A DNA stretch of 64,000 nt from Adenanthera pavonina (GCA_026686845.1 JAIVEN010000012.1:13704501-13768500), one strand, 5' to 3'; positions 35,272 to 47,999 are shown, counted from the first letter of the stretch. Numbers and translations are program-made. Notes: generated from the letters alone by a model not told the origin.

Positions 35272-37294
35272 GACCTTATATGAGATATGGACGGGAAATA
35301 AGCACAGTTTGTCTTTTCTCAAGATTTAGGGATGGGAGGCATATGTTAAGCAACAAGCCTCAGATAAATTAGCACCTAAATCTATAAAATGCTTTTTTGT
35401 GGGGTATCCCAAGGAAACTAAGGGATACTATTTCTACAATTCCATTGATAAAAAAATGTTTATTACTCAGAATGGTATCTTTCTAGAAAAAAGAGTTTGC
35501 TTTAAAAGAACCAGTAGAAGTAAAATAAATTTCAAAGAAGTTCGAGACCCACAAAATTGCATTGAGCCAGAGATGGAAGAACGAGAAGACTCACAACAAG
35601 TTGATGAGCCTACTCAAGTAACACAAAGCCCAAGAAGGTCTAATAGAACATGACATCAGCCTCAAAGATATGGATTTCTTTTAACTGATTGTCATGATGT
35701 GTTGCTCTTGAATTAAGAAGAGCCAACGGCCTATCAAGAGGCCATAATGGGATCTGACTTTGAAAAATGGCTGCATGCCATGAAGTCAGAGATGTAATCC
35801 ATGTATGATAATCAAGTATAGATCTTGATTAACCCGCTTGAAGGTATAAAAACCATTAGGTGCAAATGGGTTTTTAAGAAGAAAACTGACATGAATAGCC
35901 AAGTGCATACCTTCAAAGCATGATTGGTTGCAAAAGGATTCAAGCAAACTCATGGTATATACTATAATGAAACCTTTTCGCCAGTCGCCATGATTAAGGC
36001 AGTCATAATCCTTCTTGCCATTGCAGCGTACTATGATCACGAGATTTGGCAAATGGATGTCAAAACAGCTTTCCTTAATGGGAAGCTTCTTAAGGATGTG
36101 TACATGACACAACCTGAGGGTTTTGTACGTCCAGAAGATTCTGCGACGGTTTGCAAGCTTTATAGATCTATTTATGGGTTGAAGCAAGCATCTTATTGTT
36201 GGAATCAACGTTTTGACGAAGAAGTCAAGAGTTTGGATTTATCCAAAATGTTAATGAACCTTATGTTTACAAGAAGGTTAGTGGGAGCACATTTGTATTT
36301 CTAGTGCTTTATGTTGATGACATCTTACTCATTAGGAATGACATTCCTACCTTGCAGAATGTCAAGACTTAGTTGGAAAAGTGTTTCTCGATGAATGACT
36401 TAGGAGAAGCCACCTATATCCTAAGGATTAGGATCTATAGGGATAGATCCAGGAGGCTAATCAGCCTAAGTTAGTGCACATATATAGACAAAGTACTGTA
36501 TAGGTTCAATATGCAAGATTCAAAGAGAGGTTATGTATCCATGTCTCATGGCATCAATCTCAACAAAGCTCAGTGTCTTTGTTCACGAGATGAGCAACAC
36601 CGCATGGGCAAGATTCCATATGCCTTGGCAATTGGATCTATTATGTGCCATGTTGTGCACTCGACCGGATATCTCATATGCCATGGGCATGACTAGTAGA
36701 TATCAGTCGAATCCAAGTGAGAGTCACGAGACTGCTATCAAGAATATCCTAAAGTATTTAAGAAGGACTAAGGATGTATTTTTGGTGTATGGAGGATTGG
36801 AAGATGAGCTGGTTGTAAATGGTTACACAGATGCAAGTTTTCAATATGACAAAGATGATTCTAGATTGCAATCAAGATTCCTATTCTGTCTGAATGGTGG
36901 AACAGTTAGTTAGAAGAGTTCTTACCAAAGTATTGTAGCTGATTCTACAACAGAAAATGAGTACCTAGCAGCATCAGATGCAGCTAAGGAAGCTGTTTGG
37001 ATTAAGAAGTTCATCACTGAGCTAGGAGTGGTGCCTATTATCTCAAATCTAATATATCTATTTTGTGACAACAATGGCATAACAGCACAGGCTAAAGAGC
37101 GTAGGTCACATCAAAGAACCAAACACATACTTAGGCGATATCATCTTATCAGAGAAATCATTGATAAGGGTGATGTAAAAATATGCAAAATACCAAATGA
37201 TGACAATGTTGCTTATCCTCTTACTAAGCCACTTGCACAGATAAAGCATGAGCGTCATGTTAGGTCAATGGGTATTAGATACATCAACGATTAG
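35272..37294 (+). pseudogene. Element B integrase C-terminus, reverse transcriptase and RNase H
   Basis: After element A the frame continues with YEIWTG.KHSLSFLK and KCFFVGYPKETKGYYFY, the copia integrase tail, then reverse transcriptase: W.FKKK, LVAKGFKQ, IWQMDVKTAFLNG, VCKLYRSIYGLKQA and LYVDD (about 36307-36321), the catalytic motif. RNase H follows with GYTDASFQ and ENEYLAASDA. The final open stretch ends MGIRYIND at a TAG, 37292-37294. There are stops at about 35656, 35714, 36302 and several frameshifts between 36302 and 36530. Confidence 0.88.
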
Positions 37295-37302
37295 GCCTAG
37301 TG

Positions 37303-37313
37303 CAAGTTGGAGT
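37303..37313 (+). promoter_or_regulatory. Polypurine tract of element B
   Basis: CAAGTTGGAGT directly before the 3' LTR, a slightly eroded form of the usual CAAGTGGGAG. Confidence 0.6.
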
Positions 37314-38851
37314 TGCTGGAGATTGTGCCCTAGACCAATCATTGTATTATGAACATTGTACTTCATTATGAAAAAAATGTTTTTTTCTTATATTATTATA
37401 TTGTTTGCATTTTTTTCTTTATAATAATATCCTTGGATAAATCATTTTATCCTAAATGTTCCAAGTCAATCATCTTTGTGGGAACAATGATGAACTAAGG
37501 CTAGTATGATTTTGATTGATAATTATGTATGAAGATATAAATTAAAATCATAAGCTCCTGTTAGGAAATAGGCGTTGGATTAACCTACCTTGAGATACAT
37601 GGATCAAGTCATTAGCATATCTCATATAAAGGTGTCACTAAGCCCTTAGACCTGAAACCACAATGGCTTCCTATATAGGGAACACTATACTTTGACATAG
37701 TTAAAAGTCACCTTTAATCAGGAGATCATAAAGGCTATGATTGGACATAGTGGAATTCATGTGAAGGAAGATGAATGGTCAAGATGGAATTTGTCCCTCT
37801 AATTAATGGAGAGATATATCTGGGCCCCTCAATGAGTGAGATAAGGAAATGCATTGCCGTGCTCGAATGGAAGAGTTTCCATTTATTCTGCTAGTCTGCT
37901 CAGAGATTGAAAAAGTGATGGTTGTGTAAGATGAGGATGACGTTTCCATGCCTCATACTTGATCTATATATTATGATAGGTTACATCGAATCATCGATCT
38001 TATATGATTTAGGTAGTCACAATGTCTTGCTAGAGGCCACTTGTGACTTATGGGTTCAATAATGTTATTGGCCCACTGCCAACATCATATAGGCCTACAA
38101 GGTCGCACACAAGAATGGGCCAACTCGAGCTAGAATATCCTGATTTATTGAATCTAAAATGTGTCTAGATTCAATGAATTTAACGTTCAATTTAGGGTGA
38201 TTGAATTATATATATTTGATATATATATATATAATATTATAAAATTTGAAGTATATATATATATGTTTGATATATTATATATTTAATATATATTATATTA
38301 TTTATATATATATATATATTTTATTCAAACTAATTTAAATGAATTAGTTTTAAATTTAATTCTATGTGATAGATTTAAATTTAAACTAATAATCTAAATT
38401 TGATTTATATGATAAATTAAATCTAGATTTGATTGTGGATATAGATTAGATAGTTGGTTTAAATTTAATCTATTAGATAGATTTAAATTTAAACAATATA
38501 TTGAATTAATATTTGATTTAGTTTAAATTATTGATTTAAATTAAACAAATATCAAATCCTATCTATATATTGATATAGACTAGGATTATTAGATACATAA
38601 TCAACAGAATTTTGACCCACCCTAAAGAGAGCGGTCATACATTCACAAATAGAGGTGCTAGCAAGTCGTTCGATTTGGATTCACCTTTTGTGTGGGACGT
38701 GTTACTTCCCGGGGTCTAACGAAAGGAAAAGAATACCAAGGGATGCACCACAGGTAAATTCTTCTACATCTCAATTTAAGCAATGTTGACAGATCCGTGA
38801 GAGGGATCACAGTTGAGTTTTTCCACTACGTGTGTACTGAAATTCCCAACA
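37314..38851 (+). repeat. 3' LTR of element B (1538 bp)
   Basis: TGCTGGAGATTGTGCC to AAATTCCCAACA. It is about 175 bases shorter than the 5' LTR, mostly in AT-rich and late (R-U5) parts. Confidence 0.93.
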
Positions 38852-38953
38852 CTTTGAGGTTCATATCTTTGGCACACCTGGAGCATATATTTTCTCAAAA
38901 TTTATTGTCAACATATTATTTTTGACACTCCCGCTAGGACTCACACAAGTACA

Positions 38954-39760
38954 ATGCTGCCAAGAAGTGGATGTTTTTATAGAGAACAAGTGACTAGGTC
39001 ATGTGATCCAGATGATGTGTTTGCAATAGCAACACATGAACGGCATGTTTCACAATTGATGGAAACTATAGAATATGGAGGTGTTCAGGATTTTCAAGCA
39101 CCAACACAAGATACTTTTCCAGAGGAAAGTTTTCCAACAGGGGAGTTTACTAACGATTCATCTAATATGCTCTTTGTAGTTGGCAGGGCCTTTAATGATT
39201 GTTTCATAAAACTAGCAGATATAACTCAAAGAATGATGGAGGAGAATCAAAAGAAAATAGAAGAAGCAAGAAAATAGAGGGAAGAACAATAGAGACTCGA
39301 GGATGAAGAATGGAAAGCTATTCTACATGCAACACGTGTGAATGCATCAAAATCTTTGGGCTAACTATTACTAGAAATAAATGCCCTCAGGATAGAAGAA
39401 TCAAAGGCCAATTCTAAGCTTGTAAAACAAGTTGTTGAAAAACTTATGGGGCATTCCTTTTATGGCATGAAACAAGTTATTCCTAAGGAGTTTGGAGGGG
39501 AGTCCTTAAGTGGTTCCCTAGAAAAGGACGTGGTTCCCTAAGCCAATCTTCATGTTGAAGAGAAAAACCAACCTTCTTAGAGGAAGGACAAGGAGGCTGA
39601 CATTTGGAAGAGGGCTCAGGGGACAGTGTCTAAGAGATTCCTAGCAAAGAGCAATCAGTTCCTCAACCAAAGCTTCCACCAATAGTTACTATCAGCACAA
39701 TAACTGTGAACTCATATTCACCCATTAATGCTGAGAAGAAAGCAAGGAGAAGCCACGACC
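38954..39760 (+). pseudogene. Element C internal frame, gag-like but unrecognised
   Basis: An open run from MLPRSGCFYREQ (38954) ends at 39277; the same frame goes on past several stops (EEQ.RLEDEEWKAILHATRVNASKSLG, SKANSKLVKQVVEKLMG, VIPKEFGGESLSG). It is rich in Glu, Lys and Gln with a coiled-coil-like stretch (ITQRMMEENQKKIEEARK). I recognise no domain, zinc knuckle or protease site. Its place, after the left LTR of element C, suggests a gag-like protein of a non-autonomous element. Function not known. Confidence 0.4.
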
Positions 39761-40802
39761 AAGTGTAAAATGGAAGCAAAAGAGAATGAGGCTTATGTAC
39801 TACCTCCCATATCCTACTAATGTGTGGAGGAGGGTTAAAGCCTCTAGTGCTTCAGAAAAGAAGTAGGCTCCCTAGAAGCAGTAGGTATGTAATGCCTAAG
39901 AGAAATCATCTACAAAGTTTAATTATATGGCAAAGCATACCCCTTCTCTATACTTAAGTTAATGAGGGAAGAGGTTGTTAGAATGGAGTGAGTTAATGGA
40001 CTCACATTGTAAGGACTCACATTATCCTAGGCAAGGCAACAAAAACAAGAGAAAACATAGGTTTATGAAGCCTCCTCAGAACATACCATCAAAACTATGA
40101 CAGGTAGCTAGGCATGGAGAATTTCCCCAACCACTCACCAGAACATAAAAAAGGAGGCTTTAAAGGAAAAGAGCTGCTGCAAGGACAAAGTTAGAATCGC
40201 AACAATAGGAGAACTACATTGGAGAAAATAGTAAAGAAAACCTAAAGAAAACAACTTCTTATTTCTTAGTCGGTAATGTTCTTCTGCCATTGCACGTTAA
40301 TAACTCCTTAACTTTTCCTATAGTTTTGCAGGAAAACTATTCTAGAAAAAAGTAAAAGAGAAATTGGATGTGTGGGAGATAGTAAGCTATCAAATAAGAC
40401 CTGGAGAGCTATCTCACAAATTCATCAATGGAAAAAAGAGATACATTCCTACTATGTGGGAAATAACTGAAAACAAGTAAGAATAGAAAGAAGGCCGTGC
40501 ACACGGCCAAATAATGTAGGTCTTTAAAATATTCTTTTATGTAGTAAATGTTTAGGGGCCACATTATATTTTAGAGACAACTTCATGGCTTTGTTTTTCT
40601 TTTTAAGCACTAAGGTTTATGTTTTTAGTAGGTTTCTTTTAGGCACTTTAATGCAGTAGAGTAAAGATAAGTAAAATGATTATCTCTTTTATAATATGTG
40701 TTAATGTCTTGTATGTTGAGTGAAGAGGTATTAACGAGTAGGAAATTTTGAAGAAGAAACCTTAATAAGCTATAAAAAGCCATTAAGTATCCTGCTAAAA
40801 AT
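39760..40802. other. Rest of element C internal region
   Basis: No domain recognised; scattered short frames with many stops. Confidence 0.4.
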
Positions 40803-41322
40803 TGTTAGGTTTGCTAACTTCCTAAGAGGGGGTGGATTAGGAAGTTTGAAATTTTCTTCAAAAGTATAAGAGAGCAGTGAAAGAAAAAGTGACAAAAAAA
40901 TAGAGTGCAAGACATAACAAAGTAGTAAGCAAGGTAAAGAACGGAAAGACACAGAGATTTATCTTGGTTTGGTCTCTTTCTCTTGACCTATGTCCAGTCC
41001 TCAAGCTACCACTTGAGATGTTCCACTATCTTGCAAGAATTTGGTGGGCTCCTTCTAATGCCACAGTACAACTTTATGCCTTGTTCTAAAAGCTTACAAT
41101 TTCACTCATTGCACTTTAGCTAAGTTCTTCCCAAATCCCTTATGAAGTCCCCTCACAAGAAAATCTTTCTTCAAGATGACGATAAGATTATTACAACAAG
41201 ATAAACTCTCTAATTTAGAGTATGTATGACAGTTGAAGTACAATAGATGAAGTATGTGAGAGCATAAGACTTTGACTGAAGAATTTGACAGAGTTTCAGT
41301 ATATACAACATAAATTTATTAC
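40803..41322 (-). repeat. 3' LTR of element E, R-U5 portion only
   Basis: Matches 59770-about 60290 (TGTTAGG, CCTAAGAGGGGG, CTTGACCTATGTCCAGTCC, TTCAGTATATACAA). The U3, TATA box and polypurine tract are gone; it joins straight to the third ORF near 41322. Confidence 0.85.
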
Positions 41323-42041
41323 CTACACAGGGACAAAAGGCAGATCATGATTAATTTGAGGAAAAGGTATAAGAGGTGATGTTGTAGACAGGTCACCCTC
41401 AAGTTGATCATCCTTAGCATCCTCAATTATTTCCTGAACTTCCTTCTGAAGATTGACAAATCTGACCCTTTGTGCTAAGGTCATGCCATATTGAGGAGAT
41501 AAGAGTTGAGGAGCAGGATGAAGGAACATCTCATCAAGCCTTTGTTTTTTAGCTTGCACAGTGACATCATGTACAATAGCTATAAGGTCTACGTAAGACA
41601 TAAGGCTTCTCTCCTTATGTAGAGTAACTTGAATAATTGGTGCAGTAGTTATGGCTGCTACAAGTTTCTCCATTTTCTCACATTCTTGAGTAGAAAGAAT
41701 TGAATCCTATGCATCTTCAGTAATAGGCTCATGGGAGTTTGCTTCTTAAGGAGCCTCTTCCTCCATGCCATGGTCCAAGAGTAGACCACGGCTTGCCTCC
41801 TTGCTGGCCAGAGTTCCAGCAGCCTTAACAGCAGCATGGTCATTATTATCTAGTTCAGGAGAGGCCAACTCAAATAGACTTGAAGATTCAGGAGTTGGAG
41901 ACCTGACAGGCTCAGAGGGTCCTAATTGAGGTGGAGCTGATGTGGAGGGAATGACACTCCTTATGTCCTCATATACATCAGCAACCACTTTCATATTCTT
42001 TGCTAACTGGAAAATATGATCTTGTATCTGAGCCAACTTAG
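41323..42041 (-). pseudogene. Element E third ORF, C-terminal part
   Basis: Minus strand reads IQDHIFQLAKNMKVVADVYEDIRS, closely like the coiled-coil part of the third ORF of element A (28860-28800), then a Ser/Pro-rich linker, a stop (after MEEEAP), a further helical part (LMSYVDLIAIVHDVTVQAKK, VNLQKEVQEIIEDAKDD) and a stop near 41323. The N-terminal two thirds are missing, removed together with the start of the D LTR. Confidence 0.8.
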
Positions 42042-43075
42042 CATTTTGTCCAGGTGGTTATCCACATAACATAGCTTGGGGATCAAGTTCTCAAGTTTGT
42101 CCAGGTGGTTATCCTGATAAGATAGGCACCTTATTCACATAAGGAAGTGAACAATGAAGGCAAGTGGTACTGTACAGCCCGTTATTCGAATAACCTAGAG
42201 AGGTTGTCCACATAATGTGTGTCACAGAGTACTTGGAATCCTCTGTTATACAGGTTATCCGCATAAACCTATATTTTAGAGTACTTGAACATTCCTCGAG
42301 TAAATAGGTTATCCGCATAACCCGTGAGATTATCCTGATAGCTTAAGTTTCACAAAAACTCAGTTTGAGAAAAACTTAACGTTATCCTAATAACTAAGTG
42401 GGTTTTCATGAAAATGAGTTTGAGCTAAAACTTAGTCATTGTGGGTTTTCAGATGCATTTAATGCGGTAGGTAAACATCTATTTTACTGGGAGTAACGGC
42501 TAATCTTTGTTTCCAATAGATAGTTCAACTCCAAAACTATAAATATAACCTCATTTGAGTGGTTAGGCAATGACAAAAACAATAAATAAGCCAAAACTTT
42601 GCTGATTTAAATTCTAGTCCATTCAAAGCTTATCTACCCTCTGTTTCGTTCATTCATTGTATCTTAACTTTCATATCCACTCTTTTGGGAGAGTTTTCAT
42701 TCTGTAAATATTTACATACTTATAGAGAGTACTTAGTGTGAGAATACACTAAGAGAGATAGTCTTACTCTTAAGTGAAAAGAGTGAAAAAACTTGTTTCA
42801 GTCCAAAGTTCGGGCTGCTATTATATTGTGGTCATTGCAAGAACCCATTCAAATCTTGCAAGAGATAATGGAGAAATCCCAAGTGGTGGCTTGGGGACTG
42901 GACGTAGGTCAAGAGGAATAAACCGAACCAGGATAAACTATTAAGTCCTCTTCCCTTTACTCTTTTTATACTCTATTTTCAATAATCTTTTAGTATTACT
43001 ATTGTATTTCATCTTTGCAAAAAAATTTCAATCTTCACAATTCACTCCCTTCTTGGGAAGCCATCTGAACTAACA
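42042..43075 (+). repeat. 5' LTR of element D, first ~420 bp missing
   Basis: Matches the 3' LTR from about 51602 onward: TTATCC.CATAAC units, AGTAACGGCTAATCTTTG, TATA box, GGAGAAATCCCAAGTGGTGG, and the end TTGGGAAGCCATCTGAACTAACA. Confidence 0.9.
42538..42545 (+). promoter_or_regulatory. TATA box in 5' LTR of element D
   Basis: TATAAATA in CCAAAACTATAAATATAAC, conserved in the 3' LTR at 52299. Confidence 0.55.
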
Positions 43076-43077
43076 AG

Positions 43078-43090
43078 TGGTATCAGTGCC
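43078..43090 (+). promoter_or_regulatory. Primer binding site of element D
   Basis: TGGTATCAGTGCC two bases after the LTR; initiator methionine tRNA type (TGGTATCAGAGCC) with one change. Confidence 0.88.
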
Positions 43091-43099
43091 TGGACTCTC

Positions 43100-44888
43100 G
43101 GTTAAAGGATCTAACAATCCGAGAGAATACTTGGCTAGCTTTGGTGAAGGCATTCTTCTAGAAGGAAACAACACCAATAGATCTTCAGGCTTCAGTGGAG
43201 AATATTATGGGTATTGGAAGATGAGGATATAGATCTACCTTAAATCTATTAATTTGCATATTTAGTTAGACATCGAGAAGAGAAATTTCTTTCCAATGAA
43301 ACTATAAGAAGATGGGAAATATAGAGAGAAACCTGTAGAGGATAGGAGAAGGTCGTTCTCAACTTTAAAGCTAAGCATTATCTAGTCAGTGGTCTCAATC
43401 AAGATGAGTTCTATAGGGTATCCCAATGTACAATAGCCAAAGACATGTGAGACACTTTGGAGATTGCTCATGAAGGAACCACCGGCATAAGAGAAAATAA
43501 ATTGAATAGTGCATTGGAGAATATGAAAGCTTTAAGATGAAAAAGGGTAAGAATATCAAGGATCTACAGAAGAGATTCACTCTCATTATGAATCAGCTGA
43601 AGAGTCTTGAAAAGTAGTACACCCAGGCTGAGAAAGTCAGAAAAATTCTAAGAGCCTTGCCCATTGAGTAGTAACTGAAGGTGACTGCAATAGAGGAAGA
43701 TAGGGGGGATCAATGACATCTGTCACATCCCTCTTTGGGTCTTGACGAATAAGAAGGGAAGCTAAAGGCTCTCAAGGAATCTACTTCATTTGACAAGAAG
43801 AAGAAGAGTTTGGCTCTCAAAGTAAAATCAGATGATGATAATGATTCAGAGGAGGATGCTGAGCTAGATGAAGAGGCGATAGCCATGCTGGTAAGGAAAT
43901 TTGGCAAAATATATGGAAAGAAGAAATTCAGAAGGTTTGCAAAGAAATATGGAGCCACCAGCAGCAAAAAAGAAAACTCTATTATATGCTAAAAATGTAA
44001 GAAACCTAGACATATCAAATGGGAATGTCCTCTGCTGAGCAAAAAACAAGGGAAGGACAAAAAGGCTGACAAGGGGAAAAAGAAGAAAGCTTTTGTATCT
44101 TCTATCTGGGAAGACAGTTCTGATAAAGAGGAAGCAACAGGAGATGATGAAATTGCTAACCTATGCTTGATGGCTCAAGAGATTGCTAAGGAGGAGAAGA
44201 ATTGTAATCAAGACAGTGACAGTGATTCTGAGGTAAATGACTCTAAACCTTCTTACAATGAACTACATGATGCATTTAATGAATTGATGACTAAATTTGT
44301 CGAAGTATCTAAATAATTGAGTCAAGCTAAAAGGAAAATGTACAGGTTTTAAAATGAGTCTCATACATCTTACACTGCTTCACAGTTTTCTTCTTCTTCC
44401 ACCACCTCTGTTTGTGTCTCATGCATTGAGTTGAGAGATAAGAATAATTATCTTTACAAGACTCTGATTAAACTCACTAGAGGTGAGGACATGTTGAAAG
44501 TATTGCTAGAGACCAAATTGTGAGTCAGAACAAAACTGGTCTGGGATATGACCCATGTGCGGTCAAGGAGAAATTGAAAACCAAGAAACAGAATCTTTGC
44601 TTGAGAAACTTTGCTCATTCTAATAGCCTTAAAACAACTCAGAACATAGGGTTATTCCCAACTCCTAGAAATCAAAAGAATAAATATTATAGTAATTATT
44701 TCATACATGCATCTCTTTCCTTTAGCCCTTTCTTCACTTGCCACTTCTGTAACAAGAAAGGTCATTTATCCTCTACCTGTATATTCAGGAAGGAAGGAAA
44801 TGACAATGAGATGAAATGGGTTCCCAAATATTCCTCTAATAATAAGAAAGAACTCAAGCAAATATGGGTACCTAAAAGAAAGAACTGA
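43100..44888 (+). pseudogene. Element D gag with two CCHC zinc knuckles
   Basis: Readable in shifting frames: GEGILLEGNNTNRSSGFSGE and YYGYWKMRI at the N-terminus (the usual F.G..Y..W start of UBN2-type copia gag), NQDEFYRVSQCTIAK, ENKLNSALENMKAL, and an acidic zone (KSDDDNDSEEDAELDEEAIA). Knuckle 1 (about 43985-44030) is C.KCKKPRHIKWEC with a stop in its second position. Knuckle 2 (about 44733-44780) is CHFCNKKGHLSSTC, intact, followed by MKWVPK and KQIWVPKRKN. Stops are many, so the protein cannot be made whole. Confidence 0.85.
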
Positions 44889-44914
44889 AACTTGTTTTAC
44901 ATGTACGTCTCAAA

Positions 44915-46087
44915 GCTAAGAAGAGCAACAGATAATACATGGAAAGTACTTGTTCGAGACACATGACTGGAGACAAAGAAAAATTAATTGTGCTGAGAGA
45001 TAAGAAAGGAGAAAAGGTTACTTTCAGTGGTGATCAGTCCGGCAAGATAGTTGGGATTGGAATTATTGGAGGAAACCCAGAAACATCAATTGAAGAAGTC
45101 CTATTCGTGATAGGACTCAATCACAACCTGTTGAGTGTGAACTAAACCTGTGATAGAGGCAACTGGGTTCTATTTGATTCCAACTACTGCCAAGTAATCA
45201 GAAAAATTGACCGTAAAGTGATTCTCAAGGCAGAAAGAGATGGTAAATGTTATACTATTGATTTAGATGAATTACTTTCTCTAGACTCTATATGCTTAAT
45301 AAGCGAAAATGATGATAGTTGGTTGTGGCATAGGAGACTAGCACTTGTTAGCATGCATTAATTGAATAAACTCATTAAAAATGAACTTGTGCTTGGTCTA
45401 CTGAACTTTAAGTTTGAAAAGGATAGAGAATGTGATGCTTGCCTTAAAGGGAAACAAACAAAGTCCTCATTCAATACCAAAAATATTGTTTCTACAATAA
45501 GACCTTTGCAATTACTTCATATGGATTTGATAGGTCCTAATCGTACTAAAAGTATTGGTAGAAACTTGTATGTACTTGCTATGGTAGATGATTATTCCAG
45601 GTTCACCTGGACTTTATTTTTTCTCTCTAAAGATGAAACATATGATGCTTTTCTGATCTTAGCCAAGAAAATCCAAAATGAAAAAAGATTGCCTAAACAA
45701 TTATGGGCTGATGCAGTAAGCACAGCATGCTACTTGATGAATAGAACATACATCAGATCCTTACTAGGAAAGACTTCATAAGATCTGTACAAAGGAAAGA
45801 AGCCCAATCTCTCTCATCTTCATGTCTTTGGATGCACCTGCTATGTCCACAACAACAACAAAGATAATCTGGATAAGTTTGATGCCAAATCAGATGAAGG
45901 TATATTTCTTGGCTACTCAAATAGAAGTAAAGCATATAGGGTGTTCAACAAGAAGTCTGAAACTATTGAAGAATCTATGCATGTTGTCTTTCTTAAAAAT
46001 GAAACTTTGTCTAAGCATGCTAAAGATGAAGATGATTTCATTTCCAATTTCAAGAATTTGAATGTGTCTGAAGAAAATAAAAACTAA
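44915..46087 (+). pseudogene. Element D protease and integrase with internal deletion
   Basis: Protease site reads MESTCSRHMTGD, so the catalytic Asp of DS(A/G) is Glu. IEEVLFVIGLNHNLLSV and the zinc-binding part (CDACLKGKQTKSSF) follow. The integrase core has the first acidic residue (LLHMDLIGP) but jumps from AKKIQNEK directly to RLPKQLWADA. About 60 residues of the core, which in element A hold the second Asp and the Glu, are missing. The tail (LHVFGCTCYVHN, SDEGIFLGYSNRSKAYRVFN) is present. It cannot be active. Confidence 0.88.
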
Positions 46088-47822
46088 ACGTCCTAAAATA
46101 TTGGAATCTACTAATGTAGAGGAAGATATCCAGGAGAAAGATAATGAACGTGAACTAAATGAGGATGTATCTTAAGAACACCCTAGAGTTTGGAGATATC
46201 AAAGGAATCATCCAGTTGATCAAGTTATTGGGGATGTTCAAGAGAGAGTTAAAACCAGAAGACAACTTAGGGTCGAGTGAATAATTATGCATTTATTTCC
46301 TAAATTGAACCTAAGTGTACTAAAGAGGCTTTAATTGATGAATACTGGGTTTTAACTATGCAAAAAAAAAACTTAATCAGTTTGAAAGAAGTCAAGTTTG
46401 GGATTTAGTGCCTAAGCTTAAAAACCATCCTTTTATTGGAACCAAATGGGTGTTTAAGAACAAACTTGATGAATTAGGAACAATAATAAGGAATAAAGCT
46501 AGAATAGTATCTAAAGGAAATAATTAGGAAGAAGGCATTGATTATGCAAAATTGGAAGTAATAAGGATTCTCTTAGCCTATGCTTGCATAAAAGATATTG
46601 TGTTGTATCAAATGGATATGAAGAGTGCTTTTCTGAATGGCTATATCATGGAAGAGATTTATGTTGATCAACCTCTAGGTTTTGAGGACTCAACTAAACC
46701 AAATCATGTATATAAACTAAAAAAAAAACTCTATATAGATTAAAATAGGCTCCTAGAGCATGGTATGATAGACTGAGTAATTTTCTGATTAAAAAAGATT
46801 TTAAAAGAGGAAAAGTTGATACAACCTTATTTACTAAAAGAGAAAATAAAGATTTACTTATTGTATATATTTATATTGATGACATTATATTTGGTGCTAC
46901 TAATGAGTCTTTGTGCAAAAACTTTTCTGAGTTAATACAGAGTGAGTTTGGAATGTCAATGTTGGGTGGGTTGAACTTCTTCTTTGGATTGCAAATCAAA
47001 CAATGTGATTATGGCAGTTTTCTCAATCAGTCAAAATATCTCAAGGAACTGCTAAAGAAGTTTGGATTGGAACATGTGATAAGCCTATAGGAACTCCCAT
47101 GGCCTCTGCAACTAAGCTCGACATGGATGAAGAAGGAAAACTCTTTGATATAACTCAATATAGGAGGATGATTGGTTCCTTGCTATATTTAACTACTAGT
47201 ATGCCTGACATCATGTTTAGTGTCTGTATGTGTGCTAGGTTCCAATCATGTCCCAAAGAGTCCCATGTAACAGCTGTAAAGAGGATTTTCAGATACTTAC
47301 TGGGTATATCTCAAATGGGACTCTGGTATCCAAAAGGCAATGGAGAAGAGCTCATAAGTTATACAAATATAGATTTTGCTGGATCTAAGATTGATAGAAA
47401 GAGCACGAGTAGAACTTGCTAATTTTTGGGGGGCTCTCTAGTGTCATGGTTTAGCAAAAAGCAAAACAGTGTAACACTCTCCATTGCAAAAGCTGAGTAT
47501 GTAGCAGCAGAGAGTTGCTATTCACAAGTCCTTTGGATGAAGCAACAACTTGAAGAGCTTGAAATTGAGATAAAGGAGATCCCAATGAGGTATGATAATC
47601 AAAGTGCCATTAACATCTCAAAGAATCCTGTCATGTATTCAAGGACAAAACACATAGAAGTAAGACATCACTTCATAAGAGATCATGTTTTGAAAGGTGA
47701 TGTCAACTGGAGTTTGTTCCTACTGAAGATCAGCTTGCTGACATTTTAACAAAGCCACTTGCAGAAGATAGACATGGAAAAATTAAGAGAGAATTAGGAA
47801 TAGTGAATCCCAATGAGTTGTA
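46088..47822 (+). pseudogene. Element D reverse transcriptase and RNase H
   Basis: Readable parts: VWDLVPKLKNHPFIGTKWVF, ARIVSKGN, LYQMDMKSAFLNGYIMEE, YIDDIIFGATNESLCKNF (catalytic, about 46870-46920), PMASATKLDMDEEGK, RPDIM-like MPDIMFSVCMCARFQSCPK, then RNase H with YTNIDFAGSK (Asp of TDA changed to Asn) and AKAEYVAAESC. The end is GIVNPNEL and TAA at 47820-47822. About 36 bases around the FAPVAR motif are deleted near 46545, and there are several stops and shifts. Confidence 0.87.
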
Positions 47823-47999
47823 AGTTTTCTCTTAGATTCTTCTTAAAGTTATAATTCAATCAATAACAATACTAACTTAAGCATCAGAGTATCTAGAAGT
47901 TTGTTTTGCAGGTACTTTTTGATTAGAAACATTCAAAATCTGATGAAAAGAAGTAACCTGCACGTTAGAATTATGTTATAGTGAAAAGAAGAGGCTTAC

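Larger units (their letters stand above)
22372..38851 (+). mobile_element. Element B: Ty1/copia retrotransposon, interrupted by element A
   Basis: LTRs at 22372-24085 and 37314-38851 enclose a primer site, gag, protease, integrase, reverse transcriptase and RNase H in copia order. CTTTG flanks both ends (22367-22371 and 38852-38856), a perfect target duplication inside element C. Element A and its GAAAA duplication split integrase; without it B is about 8.5 kb. Many stops make it inactive. The exact copia lineage is not clear to me. Confidence 0.95.

Noticed and set aside
43710..44049. Minus-strand Ser/Phe-rich frames opposite gag of element D
   Set aside because: Antisense of the acidic gag linker.
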